Source: Saccharopolyspora erythraea NRRL 2338
GTDB taxonomy: Bacteria > Actinomycetota > Actinomycetes > Mycobacteriales > Pseudonocardiaceae
Length of the DNA: 64,000 nt
Direction: 5' to 3'
Assembly: GCF_000062885.1 (NCBI RefSeq)
Contig: NC_009142.1
Span: 3,771,584 to 3,835,583, forward strand
Shown here: positions 16,326-25,207 of the stretch, in pieces
Layout of the letters: each line of letters opens with the position of its first letter
Position numbering within the stretch: position 1 is the first letter of the stretch
The notes under the pieces: model-generated
The model's input: the letters and a program-made list of their open reading frames with translations, nothing else
What the model was told of the DNA's origin: nothing
Databases searched by the model: none
Translations under genes and position numbers: made by a program

Positions 16326-16490
16326 TCCGGGCCGCTCCAGCGGCGCCGGACGTGCGGTCGTCGCGTGGCGATATGCCCGCCCGCTGAGCGGCGATCGGCC
16401 AGTCCTGCCCGAGCCGACCAAGCGGACGCTCGGGTTCCGTATCCTTGCCGCGACGGCGTTCAGGCGCGGATTCGACGTGGTGGTGGGTGG

Positions 16491-17741
16491 ATGAGCGGCC
16501 CGGACAAGGCTGTGGTGATCGCCGGTGGTGGTCAGGCGGGGTTCCAGACGGCGGCTTCGCTGCGGCAGGGCGGCTTCGCCGGCCGCGTGGTGCTGGTCGG
16601 TGACGAGCCGGTGCTGCCATACCAGCGCCCGCCGCTGTCGAAGGTCTACCTGAGCCGGCCCGGTACGGACGGGATCCGGTTGCGCGGTGCGGAGTTCTTC
16701 GAGGAGAGCGAGATCGAGCTGCTGCGCGGCGAGTGCGTGGCGGGCATCGACCGCGCGGACCGGTCGGTGACCACCGAGTCCGGCACCACCGTCGGCTACG
16801 ACCACCTCGTGCTCGCCCTGGGTTCCCGCAACCGCGCGCTACCCGTTCCCGGTGCGGACTTGGACGGCGTGGCCGGGCTGCGCACGGTGGCCGACGCCGA
16901 CGCGCTGCGCGCGGCGTTGCCTTCGGCGCGCGATGTCGTCGTGATCGGCGGCGGGTTCATCGGACTGGAGTTCGCCGTTGCGGCCGTGGACGCCGGGGCG
17001 AAGGTGACGGTGGTGGAGGCGCTGCCCCGGTTGATGTCCCGGGTCGTCAGCGAGCCGACGTCGGAGTTCTTCGCCGGGTTCCACCGCGCCCGCGGGGTGG
17101 ACCTGCTGTTCGGGACGAGCGTGTCGCGGATCGTCGGGGAGGGCGGCGCGGCCACCGGTGTCGAGCTCGCCGACGGGACGCGCATCGACGCCGACCTCGT
17201 CGTCGCCGGCATCGGGGTGCGGCCCAACACCGAGCTCGCCGAGCGTGCCGGGCTGAGCGTCGACGACGGCATCGTGGTCGACGAGACGCTGCGCACCAGC
17301 GACCCGGCGATCTCGGCGGTCGGAGACTGCGCCCGCTTCCCGAGCCCGCACGCCGGGTGCCCGGTGCGCCTGGAGTCGGTCCAGAACGCCGTGGACCAGG
17401 CGCGCCACGTCGCTTCCCGGCTCCTGACGGGCGAGGACGTCCCGTACGAGGCCGTGCCGTGGTTCTGGACCGACCAGGGCGCGGCGAAGCTCCAGATCGC
17501 CGGGCTGGTCGGCGGCCACGACCGCAGGGTCGTGCGCGGCGACCGGGACGAGGGCCGGTTCACCATCTTCTGCTACCGGGGCGATCGGCTGCTGGGGGCG
17601 GAGTCGGTCGGTCGGGCGGTCGACCACATGGCGGTGCGGCGCATCCTGACCGCCGGTGCGGCGCTCACGCCGGAGCAGGCGTCCGATGTGGACTTCGATC
17701 TCAAGGCATACAGCAAGAGCCTCACGTCGCGTCCTCGCTGA
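16491..17741 (+). CDS. Ferredoxin--NAD(P)+ reductase (rhodocoxin/putidaredoxin reductase type)
   Basis: 416-residue FAD protein. The FAD motif is VVIAGGGQAGFQTA, the NADH motif VVVIGGGFIGLEFA, the second FAD block AISAVGDCARFPS, and the C-terminal FWTDQGAAKLQIAG stretch is characteristic of putidaredoxin-type reductases. It transfers electrons from NAD(P)H to small ferredoxins for P450s. With the P450 at 12404 and the ferredoxin at 13618 it makes a full three-component system within 5.4 kb. The ATG at 16491 is preceded by GGTGGGTGG. It ends 9 bp from the convergent PucR gene. Confidence 0.92.
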   Translation: MSGPDKAVVIAGGGQAGFQTAASLRQGGFAGRVVLVGDEPVLPYQRPPLSKVYLSRPGTDGIRLRGAEFFEESEIELLRGECVAGIDRADRSVTTESGTTVGYDHLVLALGSRNRALPVPGADLDGVAGLRTVADADALRAALPSARDVVVIGGGFIGLEFAVAAVDAGAKVTVVEALPRLMSRVVSEPTSEFFAGFHRARGVDLLFGTSVSRIVGEGGAATGVELADGTRIDADLVVAGIGVRPNTELAERAGLSVDDGIVVDETLRTSDPAISAVGDCARFPSPHAGCPVRLESVQNAVDQARHVASRLLTGEDVPYEAVPWFWTDQGAAKLQIAGLVGGHDRRVVRGDRDEGRFTIFCYRGDRLLGAESVGRAVDHMAVRRILTAGAALTPEQASDVDFDLKAYSKSLTSRPR

Positions 17742-17750
17742 CGGCTGCCA

Positions 17751-19385
17751 TCACCGCGGCCGGCCGCCGCGCATGTCGTGGGCGAGCAACGCGACGTGCA
17801 GCGAGACCAGCGACTCCGGCGCGTCCAGCGTCACGCCGAGCAACTGCTCGATCCGCGCGAGCTGCCCGTAGTAGGCGGTGCGCGAGAGGTGCGCCGCCGC
17901 TGCGGCAGCCGACTTGTTGCCGCCGTGCTCGCAGTAGTGCCGCAGGGCCGCGAGCAGCCGGTCGTCGGAGCGGATCGGTGCCAGCTCCCGCTCGGCGAAG
18001 GCCACCAGCCGGTCGTCGTCCCTGAGCAGGTGCAGCAGGCCGCGCAGCCGCACGTCGTCGAGCCGGTGGTAGTCGCGGCCGTCGTCGGCGCCGTGCAGCG
18101 CCGCCTCCGCGACCTGCGCGGCCTCGGTGAGGCTGCGGCGTGCCGCGCCGATCGACCCGACGGTACCGCCGACGGCGACCACCACCGGCAGCGGGTGCGG
18201 ACTGCTGCTCGCCGCGCGCCGGACCTCGGCGGCCAGCCGGCCCACCACGGCGTCGTCGCCGCCGTCCACGGCGACCAGCGCCAGGACCGTGACGTCGTCG
18301 ACGACCCCGCAGAGCGCGGGCAGCCGCGCCCCGCGCGCGGCCTGCGCGGTCGCCTCGGCGAGGTCGCGCAGGAGCTGCTGGGTCTCCAGTGCCGGTGCGT
18401 GCGCGGCGGCGGTGCGCGGGCGCACCGCGATCCCGGTGAGCTCACCGTTGATCGTGAGTCCGGCTCCGCACGCGCGTGCGGCGAGATCGGTGCTGTCGCC
18501 GCCTCCGCCGAGCAGTTCGGTGAGCAGCGTGCGGTGCGCCTGGCGTTCCAGGCTCTCCCGGTCGCGGGTGACCAGCCGGTTCAGCGCGAGCGCCGAGGCC
18601 GCCCGCTCGGCGACCACGACGTGGCGGTGCGGCGGCGGCTCCGATGAGACCAGCACCAGCCTTCCCCAGTCGTCGCCGCGCGCCCCGACCACGGTGGTGA
18701 GCCAGGTGGACCGCGGGTCGTAGCCGGTGCGGCCGGACTGCGGGACGCGCCTGGAGCGCTCGCCCCATCCCGACAGCAGCGCCACCGGATCCGATCCCGC
18801 CGCGTCGTAGGCCAGCACCTGGTGCGACATCGTCTCCAGCACCGCCGGCAGCCCGGTCATCCGCACCACCTCGCCCAGGACCTCCGCGGGCTCGGCACCG
18901 GAGGTCGTCAGCGCGGTGAAGGTCTCGTGGATGCGGTGGGTGGCCCGCAGCTCCCAGAGCTGGGCGTCGCGGATCAGCGCGACCACGGCCTCGGTGACGC
19001 CGACGAAGCGAGTCTCCTCGTAGAGCGCGACCAGCGGCAGGTCGTGCCGTCCTGCGGCGGTGACCAGGGCGTCGGGGAGGCGGTCGCGCCAGTGCCTGCC
19101 GAGCTCCACGACCAGGCCGGTCACGCCCGCTTCGGACAGGTCGCGGATGTAGGCGGTGAGCTCCGCGGGTTCGTCGGGCAGGGCGATGCCGGTGGTGAGG
19201 ACCAGCTCGCCTCCGCACAGCAGCGCGGCGATGTCGGCGATCTCGGCGACGTGCACCCAGCGCACCCGGCGTTCGAGCCCGGCGGAGCCCGCCACGACCC
19301 TGGGCCGCCCGGCGCGGACGGCGGGCAGGTCCAGGACGTCGGCCACGGTGGGCAGGGCGAGCACGTCCGGCGAGGTCGGGTTCAT
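17751..19385 (-). CDS. PucR family transcriptional regulator
   Basis: 544-residue regulator. An N-terminal PucR domain (about residues 10-130) has VRWVHVAEIADIAALLCGGELVLTTG. The C-terminal PucR-type helix-turn-helix (about 480-540) has LRHYCEHGGNKSAAAAAAHLSRTAYYGQLARIEQLLG. The ATG at 19385 has AAGGAG eight bases upstream. PucR-type proteins respond to purine/pyrimidine breakdown, allantoin, proline or amine catabolites; the pyrimidine operon is 13 kb away, so a link is only possible. It is divergent from the HadA-like gene. Confidence 0.88.
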   Translation of the reverse strand: MNPTSPDVLALPTVADVLDLPAVRAGRPRVVAGSAGLERRVRWVHVAEIADIAALLCGGELVLTTGIALPDEPAELTAYIRDLSEAGVTGLVVELGRHWRDRLPDALVTAAGRHDLPLVALYEETRFVGVTEAVVALIRDAQLWELRATHRIHETFTALTTSGAEPAEVLGEVVRMTGLPAVLETMSHQVLAYDAAGSDPVALLSGWGERSRRVPQSGRTGYDPRSTWLTTVVGARGDDWGRLVLVSSEPPPHRHVVVAERAASALALNRLVTRDRESLERQAHRTLLTELLGGGGDSTDLAARACGAGLTINGELTGIAVRPRTAAAHAPALETQQLLRDLAEATAQAARGARLPALCGVVDDVTVLALVAVDGGDDAVVGRLAAEVRRAASSSPHPLPVVVAVGGTVGSIGAARRSLTEAAQVAEAALHGADDGRDYHRLDDVRLRGLLHLLRDDDRLVAFAERELAPIRSDDRLLAALRHYCEHGGNKSAAAAAAHLSRTAYYGQLARIEQLLGVTLDAPESLVSLHVALLAHDMRGGRPR

Positions 19386-19618
19386 CGCCAACTCCTTCGG
19401 CACCGGACACAACGTAGTGCTGGAGTCGGCGGAACAGAACAGGTTGTCCATGGAGTGGGCGTCGAGGTCCCGCAGAGCCGGGTTCCGGGGCGAGCTGGAC
19501 CATCCACCGTGGACAGAGCCGGCGGCCGTGCGGTTCCGGTAGTATCCGCCTTCCCATGCGCCGACAGGGACCACGGGCGGGCGCGTGCCGCGAGCGGGCG
19601 ACCGCGGAGAGAGGCGTC

Positions 19619-20086
19619 ATGACCATCAACCGAGCGTTCATCGGGCACCGGTTCAGCGCCGCCGAGCCCTACGAGGTCAGCCGGGTCAAGATCCGCGAGT
19701 TCGCCGAGGCGATCGACGACCCCCACCCCGCCTACCGCAGCCCGGAGGCGGCCCGCGCGCTCGGGTATCCCGACGTCATCGCACCGCCGACCTTCCCCAT
19801 CGTGATCACCGGCATCGGCTCGGCGGGCAGCCCGATCTTCGATCCGGAGTTCGGCATGGACTACAGCCGGGTCCTGCACGGCGAGCAGAGGTACCGCTAC
19901 CGGAGGCCGATCCGCGCCGGGGACCTGCTGTCGGTCCGCGGGCTCGTCGCCGAGATCCGCGACGCCGGACCGCACGAACTGGTCCGCGTCGAGACCGAAC
20001 TGTCGGACGCGGACGGCGAACCGGTGTGCACCGCCGTGAACGTGCTGCTCTCGCGCGGCACGGCCGCCGGCGGGACGGGGGAGTGA
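19619..20086 (+). CDS. HadA-like (R)-specific dehydratase, MaoC/FAS1-type N-terminal hot-dog protein
   Basis: 155-residue single hot-dog protein. It shows FIGHRFSAAEPYEVSRVKIREFAEAI, DDPHPAYRSPEAAR and FGMDYSRVLHGEQRYRYRRPI, the sequence style of the UPF0336/HadA group, which normally pairs with HadB to form a 3-hydroxyacyl-ACP dehydratase. The hot-dog subunit here lacks a catalytic His of its own in the hydratase-2 motif; HadA-type subunits provide substrate binding while HadB supplies the active site. The partner immediately downstream is broken, so this protein may be orphaned. Confidence 0.83.
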   Translation: MTINRAFIGHRFSAAEPYEVSRVKIREFAEAIDDPHPAYRSPEAARALGYPDVIAPPTFPIVITGIGSAGSPIFDPEFGMDYSRVLHGEQRYRYRRPIRAGDLLSVRGLVAEIRDAGPHELVRVETELSDADGEPVCTAVNVLLSRGTAAGGTGE

Positions 20087-20319
20087 GGGCGGTGGGCGTG
20101 CGCTACGACGACGTCGAGGTGGGCGCGAGCATCTGAGGTGCGAGCTGCCGGTCCGCAGGCTCGACCTGATCCGTTACTGCGGTGCGGTGAGGCGCGGCGG
20201 CCGCGAAGACCGTCAAGCCTGAGTGGTCCCATAACGGTCGGTGGTCGAGGCACTGACGCAGCACATTGATCGTCGCCACCTCGGGTGGAAGTCGACCAGC
20301 AGGTGCGCGTGGTTGTGCG

Positions 20320-20676
20320 GCTTCGGTCGAATTCCGCTGGAACACGACGCCGGGCCAGCAGACCGCGCTGGCACTGCCGACACCGAAGGCCGCCGAGTTG
20401 TCCAAGCGGTTGATCAATCTTGCGACGAAGACCCCGGAACGCTCGTGGCTCGGGCATGTCTCGGCGGTGGCGTTGCAACAGTCGCTCCGAGACGCCGAGA
20501 CGGCGTTCAAGAACTTCTTCGGCTCGATCAGTGGCAAGCGCGCGGCCACATCAACGCGGCGGTCAACGTCGCGAAGGCGGCCGGACTGGTCGTGACAGCC
20601 TGTCGAGCGAACGCAAGCCCGCCCACCTCGGTGGAGGCTGATCGAGGTGAAGCAGGAACCCACCGAGGTGACCTGA
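20320..20676 (+). pseudogene. TnpB (IS605 OrfB) remnant
   Basis: The N-terminal piece FRWNTTPGQQTALA joins AAELSKRLINLATKTPERSWLG, then SAVALQQSLRDAETAFKNFFGS; the C-terminal piece GHINAAVNVAKAAGLVVTAC follows in another frame, and the coding end KQEPTEV reads to a stop at 20674-20676. About 250 central residues, including the RuvC-like nuclease active site and the zinc finger, are deleted, and the last RuvC Asp position reads His-Ile-Asn. No nuclease activity is possible. Confidence 0.82.
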
Positions 20677-20743
20677 CGCGTGTGGAGACCCGCGCGTCAG
20701 GCACGGCAGGACTCACCGGCCTTCAAGCCGTTGAGGAAATCAA
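20677..20743 (+). ncRNA. Possible relic of a TnpB-associated omega RNA / right end
   Basis: The 67 bp from the tnpB stop to the element end occupy the position where omega RNA scaffolds of TnpB elements are encoded. The conserved CTTCAAGCCG...TTGAGGAAATCAA end remains. The DNA just beyond (20744 onward, hadB sequence) would have been the guide. Prediction by position only. Confidence 0.35.
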
Positions 20744-21111
20744 TGCGGTGCGTCCGGTGACTTCAACGAACTGCACTGGAACGAACGCGCCGCCAAGCGG
20801 GCGGGCTGCCGGACGTGATCGCGCACGGCATGTTCACCATGGCGCGGGTGGGCAGGCTGGTCACCGACTGGGCCGGTGATCCCGGCACCGTGGTCGAGGG
20901 TGCGGTGGCGGAGAAGCTCGGCGACGGGATGCGTCGCCGTCGAGCTCACAGCCTCGGTGGACGGTGCCGGCGTGCTCAGCGCGGTGCGCGCGGTGGCCCG
21001 GCTCGGCCGAGCCGAAGACGGCGACGCGAACATCGGTGTGGCCCGGATACCGCAGTCGGGCTTGCCACGATCGGCAGCGGCAGGGTCGCCGCTTCTCCTA
21101 CGCTCACGCGC

Positions 21112-22401
21112 ATGCCCGCGCTGACACCGCAGTCGATCCTCGAAGGACGCAGGACCAACCGCACACCCGTGCCGCTGATCATCGGACTGGTCGTGTCGGG
21201 AATCTGCCTGCTGCTCGCCCTGGCCTTCTACCTGGCCACGGGGGAGCCGGTGGGCGTGCTGGTCGGCACCCTGCTCGCGCTGCCGACCGCGGCGGTGCTG
21301 GTCGGGCTGATCCTGCTCGTCGACCGGCTCGAACCGGAGCCGCGACTGCACCTGCTGCTCGCCTTCGGTTGGGGCGGCGGGGTGGCGATCGTCGGCGCGC
21401 TCATCGTCAACAGCCTCGGCGGCGCCGTGCTGGAACTCGCGGTCGGCCCGGATGTCGGGACGTTCATCACGATGGCGGTCGTGGCACCGGTGGTCGAGGA
21501 GAGCTTCAAGGGCGTGCTGCTGCTGTTGGTGCTGTGGTGGTGGCGGCATGAGATCGACGGGCCTACCGACGGCATCGTCTACGCGAGCCTGTGCGGGTTG
21601 GGCTTCGCGCTAGTCGAAAATGTCCTCTACTACATGCGCGGCTTCGAGGGACCGCAGGGCGAGTTCTGGTTGACGGTCCTGGTGCGCGGTGTCATCGCGC
21701 CGCTGGGGCATCCGCTGTACACGGCGCTGACCGGACTCGGCGTCGCCTACGCCGCGACCCACCGCGGCGCAGGGCGCTTCCTCGCGGTGGTCGCCGGCTG
21801 GTTCGGCGCCGTCCTGCTGCACGGGCTGTGGAACGGCTCGACCGCGTTCGGCCTGCCCGGACTGCTCTTCGCCTACGCGGTCGAGGCCGCGGTGCTGGTG
21901 GTGATGATCGTGGTGCTGGTGCGCGACCGGCGCAGGCTGGTGGGGTTGATCCGCACCTACCTGCCCGCCTACGTGCCCAGCGGACTGGTGCAGCCCGGCG
22001 ACATCGGCATGCTCGGGACCATGGCCGGGCGCAGGCAGGCCCGGCACTGGGCGCGCAGGCAGGCCGGCGGCACCGGGGTCCGCGCGATGGGCGACTACCA
22101 GCTCGCCGCGACCGAGCTCGCGCTGCTGCACGACCGCGCGCGGCGGGGAACGATCGATCCGCACGCCTTCCACGCGCGCCGGGAGGCGATCGTGGGCCTG
22201 ATGCGCGCCGCCGCCACGGCGTTCATGCGCCGACTCCCGCAGGCGCCGCCGCCGCCGTGGGCGGTGCGGCAGCAGCAGTCGGGGTTCTTCGCCCCGCCGT
22301 CGAACCTGCACGTGGCCCGGCTGCCGTCGTTCCCGCCGCAGCGGCAGCCCGTCCCGCCGCGGGGAGCGGGAGGTCCCGGGCAGCAGTGGCCGCCGCGCTG
22401 A
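21112..22401 (+). CDS. PrsW family intramembrane metalloprotease
   Basis: 429-residue polytopic membrane protein with about eight hydrophobic segments between residues 20 and 290. Family motifs are complete: E129-E130-x-x-K133 in VVEESFKG, F165..E169-N170 in GFALVENVLYYM, H200 in PLGHPLYTALTG and H237 in LLHGLWNG, the proposed zinc site of PrsW proteases. The C-terminal 130 residues are soluble, with arginine-rich and proline-rich tails, a common actinobacterial extension. PrsW in Bacillus cleaves an anti-sigma factor; no sigma factor gene is nearby here. The stop is 4 bp from the convergent GT39 gene. Confidence 0.9.
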   Translation: MPALTPQSILEGRRTNRTPVPLIIGLVVSGICLLLALAFYLATGEPVGVLVGTLLALPTAAVLVGLILLVDRLEPEPRLHLLLAFGWGGGVAIVGALIVNSLGGAVLELAVGPDVGTFITMAVVAPVVEESFKGVLLLLVLWWWRHEIDGPTDGIVYASLCGLGFALVENVLYYMRGFEGPQGEFWLTVLVRGVIAPLGHPLYTALTGLGVAYAATHRGAGRFLAVVAGWFGAVLLHGLWNGSTAFGLPGLLFAYAVEAAVLVVMIVVLVRDRRRLVGLIRTYLPAYVPSGLVQPGDIGMLGTMAGRRQARHWARRQAGGTGVRAMGDYQLAATELALLHDRARRGTIDPHAFHARREAIVGLMRAAATAFMRRLPQAPPPPWAVRQQQSGFFAPPSNLHVARLPSFPPQRQPVPPRGAGGPGQQWPPR

Positions 22402-22405
22402 CGCC

Positions 22406-23944
22406 TCACATGGTGCGGATCTTCGGCCACAGCACCGACCACGGCACCTTCGGGCCCTCGTAGAAGGTGACCGTGTCGCCCTGGGCGAGGTTGAGCAGGC
22501 CGAGGTCGCTGTGCACGGTGGCCAGCTCGCGGCCGGTCCCGAAGTAGGGCGCGAGCGGCTGGGCGTTGCCGACGTAGAGCATCGCGGTGGCCTGGTCCGG
22601 CGGCGCTCCGAAGAACCAGTAGCCGCGGTGCGGGCTGTAGGCGCGAGGCAGGCCGAGCTCGCGGCCGTGCACGTCCAGGGCTCCGGTCGTGTAGTAGCTC
22701 TCGCCGACGACCGCGGTCCGCCTGCGCACCTCCGCGGGCAGCGAGTGGTAGGTGTCGGCGACCGTGCGCGCCAGCTCGGGCCAGCCGGTCTCGTAGAGCC
22801 TCGGGAAGTTCGGGAACTCGGGATGGCGCGCCAGCAGCGGCAGCGGGTAGATCGGCAGCAGCGCCAGCGGGAGCACCGCGGAGAGCAGGTACGCCGGCCA
22901 CGGCAGCCGGCGCCACCGGTGGACACCGCGCCGTTCGCGGCGCTGCTGGAGACCGACGGCCGCGGCGGCGAACAGCAGGGCGTAGAGCCCGGCGAGGTAG
23001 TTGGCGCGGCCGCTGGCGGCGAGGTAGAACAGCGCCACCGCGGCCACCGTCCAGCCGAGGAACCGGTGGCCGGGTGCGCGCAGCAGCCACCACAGCCCGT
23101 AGCCGCAGAACACCGAGCCCACCGCGATCCCGGAGTACAGCAGTACGTTGGGCAGGAACAGCAGCCTGCTCGACTCGCCGTCGACGACGGTGCCCATGTC
23201 CAGCGCGGGCCAGTCGTTGGCCGCCTGCCACACCAGCGTCGGCACGGCGGTGATCAGCGCGACGCCCGCGCCGACCCACAGCAACGGCCTGCTCAGCAGG
23301 GCGCGGGGGCCGACCGCGAGCAGGCTGACCAGCAGCGCGACGCAGAGGACGACGATCTGGAACTTGGTCTGCACGGCCAGGGCCACCACCAGTCCGGCCG
23401 CGAGCAGCAACCGGTCCCGGTGCAGGCCCTGCCGGTGCAGCCGCACCCAGCGCACCAGCAGCCAGATGACGGTGGCCCACTGCGCCGGCTCCATCGTCGC
23501 GGCGGCCAGCCAGTGCCCGCTGAGCAGCAGCCACGGCGAGAGCGGGTAGGCGGCCGCGGCCAGGGTCTGGGCGCGCCGGTCACCGCCGAGCTCGCGCGTG
23601 ATCAGGGCGGTGACCACGACGCCGAGCACGGTGACCAGCACGGCGGGCAGCCGGAACACGACCAGCCGGCCGGGGAAGGCGGCGTCGAGCACCCACGCGA
23701 GCAACGGCACCAGCGGCTGCTGGTCCATGTAGCCCCAGTCGAGGTAGTACTTGCCCGCCGCCAGGAAGTACAGCTCGTCGGTGACGTAGCCGTAGCGCCC
23801 GCTGAGCAGGACCAGCAGCGCACCCGCCGCTGCTGCGACCGCCAGCACCGGCCCCCGCGCCGGCGGCGGGAGCCCGGGTGCAGGCGGCGGCACGGGCGAC
23901 GGGTCACGCGTTCCCGTGGCGGCAGGACCGAACGTCGATGGCAT
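22406..23944 (-). CDS. GT39-type (ArnT/PMT-like) membrane glycosyltransferase
   Basis: About 512 residues with 10-12 membrane helices. The first extracytoplasmic loop contains YVTDELYFLAAGKYYLDWGYMDQQPLVPL, which holds the acidic Asp-Glu pair used by polyprenyl-phosphate-dependent glycosyltransferases of the GT39/ArnT type. The C-terminal soluble domain ends with FYEGPKVPWSVLWPKIR. It probably moves a sugar from a lipid carrier to an external acceptor. The ATG at 23944 follows GGGGGAAGAAG. The gene is co-directional with, and 72 bp downstream of, the winged-helix gene. Confidence 0.87.
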   Translation of the reverse strand: MPSTFGPAATGTRDPSPVPPPAPGLPPPARGPVLAVAAAAGALLVLLSGRYGYVTDELYFLAAGKYYLDWGYMDQQPLVPLLAWVLDAAFPGRLVVFRLPAVLVTVLGVVVTALITRELGGDRRAQTLAAAAYPLSPWLLLSGHWLAAATMEPAQWATVIWLLVRWVRLHRQGLHRDRLLLAAGLVVALAVQTKFQIVVLCVALLVSLLAVGPRALLSRPLLWVGAGVALITAVPTLVWQAANDWPALDMGTVVDGESSRLLFLPNVLLYSGIAVGSVFCGYGLWWLLRAPGHRFLGWTVAAVALFYLAASGRANYLAGLYALLFAAAAVGLQQRRERRGVHRWRRLPWPAYLLSAVLPLALLPIYPLPLLARHPEFPNFPRLYETGWPELARTVADTYHSLPAEVRRRTAVVGESYYTTGALDVHGRELGLPRAYSPHRGYWFFGAPPDQATAMLYVGNAQPLAPYFGTGRELATVHSDLGLLNLAQGDTVTFYEGPKVPWSVLWPKIRTM

Positions 23945-24016
23945 CTTCTTCCCCCGGATCACGGCGTCAGCGCGTGGAAACCCCCTGGATACGGGAGTTT
24001 ACGGGGTCGAAGTCGA

Positions 24017-25195
24017 TCACGGCGCGGATCGGCGGCCCGCTTTTTGCCGCGACGTTCGGGAAAAACGTGTATGCGCGGGGTGTGCCGGGGCGCGTCGGCG
24101 CTCCTGATGCCAGCCCTCGAACTCGCCGATCCGCACCTGCCGCTCGTCGGCGTCGTCGGCGGCGAAGCGCAGCAGCCGCCGCCCCTCCGCCTCGACCTCC
24201 GATCTGTCCTTTTCGGACAGAGGGCGGGTCAGGCCGACCCGCAGCAAAGCCCTGCCGCCGCCGCGCTCCGTCCGCCAGAAGCCGCAGAGGAAGCCGTCCG
24301 AGGTGACCGGGGCCTCGACGACGACGTGTCCGCGCTCGCGTTCGGTCATCATCCGGGAGCGGTCGCGGAAGCCGATCACGACGTTGTCGAGCTCGGGGAG
24401 GAACCGCACCGGTGCGGGCACGTCCGGGCCGGGCAGCGGGGCGCCCGGCAGGTCGAACAGCTCGCGCCCCGACTCGTCGCGCAGCACCCGCAGTTCCGGG
24501 CGCAGCCGTTCGACCACCTCCCGCAGCCGGGTCATCCCGCACCACGCCTGGATGTCGTGGACCGCGGCGGGTCCGAAGCCGGCGAGGTAGCGCCGGACCA
24601 GCTCGTCCGGCCTGGCCTGGACGGACCCGGCAGGTCCGAGCCAGGTCTCGGCCGGAGTGAACAGGGTGGGCCCGTGATGGCCCCAGACGCCGTTGGGCGG
24701 CGGGTGCACGACCCGCGTCAGCGCCTGCGCCGACCACGCCAGCGCCATGGCGTCGCGGCCCGGCCAGCGCACGGCGAGCCGGTCCGCGAGCTGCCTCCTG
24801 GTGAGGGGCCCGCCCGCCAGCGACTCCCGCACCGCCGCGGCCAGCCCGGCGAGGTCGATCCCGGCGGTGGCCTTGCCGAAGGCGCCCCGCTGCCACCGGT
24901 CCAGCATCGGTTGCAGGGTCGGCCGCAGCCAGCGGTAGTCCCCGGCGCTCACCAGGTGCTGGGTGCCGCGGTGCAGCGTCGAGCGGACCACCGCCCGCTC
25001 GTGCAGCAGCCGGGTCAGCTGCTCCCGGGTCAATCCCGCGGTCCGGGACCACAACCCGAGGTAGGGAAGGTGGGGGTCCTGCGCCTGCATCCCGGTGAGC
25101 CGGGTGATGACCTCCAGCGGGGTTCCGCCGCGGCGCAGGAGTTGCTGGCGTTCCAGCGTGGCGCGGTTCAGCGCGCGCCTGGTGAGCACGGACAT
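24017..25195 (-). CDS. Winged-helix DNA-binding (HTH_42 / YcaQ-like) protein
   Basis: 392-residue protein. The N-terminal region has RLTGMQAQDPHLPYLGLWSR and VRSTLHRGTQHLVSAGDYRWLRPTL, characteristic of the family of winged-helix proteins that includes the crosslink DNA glycosylase YcaQ/AlkX. Several members repair DNA alkylation or interstrand crosslinks, so DNA repair is a reasonable guess, but the QxD/QxQ catalytic pattern is only partly recognisable (QAQ). GGAGGTGCCGGC before ATG 25195 makes the start sure. It lies 12 bp downstream of the epoxide hydrolase and is probably in its operon. Confidence 0.8.
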   Translation of the reverse strand: MSVLTRRALNRATLERQQLLRRGGTPLEVITRLTGMQAQDPHLPYLGLWSRTAGLTREQLTRLLHERAVVRSTLHRGTQHLVSAGDYRWLRPTLQPMLDRWQRGAFGKATAGIDLAGLAAAVRESLAGGPLTRRQLADRLAVRWPGRDAMALAWSAQALTRVVHPPPNGVWGHHGPTLFTPAETWLGPAGSVQARPDELVRRYLAGFGPAAVHDIQAWCGMTRLREVVERLRPELRVLRDESGRELFDLPGAPLPGPDVPAPVRFLPELDNVVIGFRDRSRMMTERERGHVVVEAPVTSDGFLCGFWRTERGGGRALLRVGLTRPLSEKDRSEVEAEGRRLLRFAADDADERQVRIGEFEGWHQERRRAPAHPAHTRFSRTSRQKAGRRSAP

Positions 25196-25207
25196 GCCGG
25201 CACCTCC

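Larger units (their letters stand above)
20178..20743 (+). mobile_element. IS605/IS1341-type element relic carrying a decayed tnpB
   Basis: 566-bp insertion inside the HadB-like gene. The left flank ends in TTAC (20174-20177) and the insertion ends in TCAA (20740-20743), the cleavage tetranucleotides described for IS608. Removing it rejoins RYCGA to ASGDFN exactly. The right end has a subterminal hairpin CGGC-CTTCAA-GCCG (20717-20730) followed by TTGAGGAAATCAA, a common end of actinobacterial TnpB elements. No TnpA transposase is present. The first nine bases of the element (20178-20186, TGCGGTGCG) also follow the right end (20744-20752). Confidence 0.78.
20095..21010 (+). pseudogene. HadB-like MaoC dehydratase, interrupted and frameshifted
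   Basis: Starts with VGVRYDDVEVGASI, then shifts frame near 20135 into LPVRRLDLIRYCGA. The next part of the same protein, ASGDFNELHWNERAAK, resumes only at 20744 after 566 bp of foreign DNA. A one-base loss near 20806 shifts into LPDVIAHGMFTMARVGRL, which contains the conserved tail of the hydratase motif. A further shift near 20930 leads to VAVELTASVDGAGVLSAVRAVARL, the usual C-terminal strand. Between VVEGAVAEKLG and the end a section of the hot-dog fold is missing. The gene is non-functional. The neighbouring HadA-like gene 9 bp upstream is intact. Confidence 0.85.

Noticed and set aside
20241-20879. Continuous 212-codon frame over the TnpB relic and hadB
   Set aside because: Protein similarity jumps between frames within it; the open frame is accidental.
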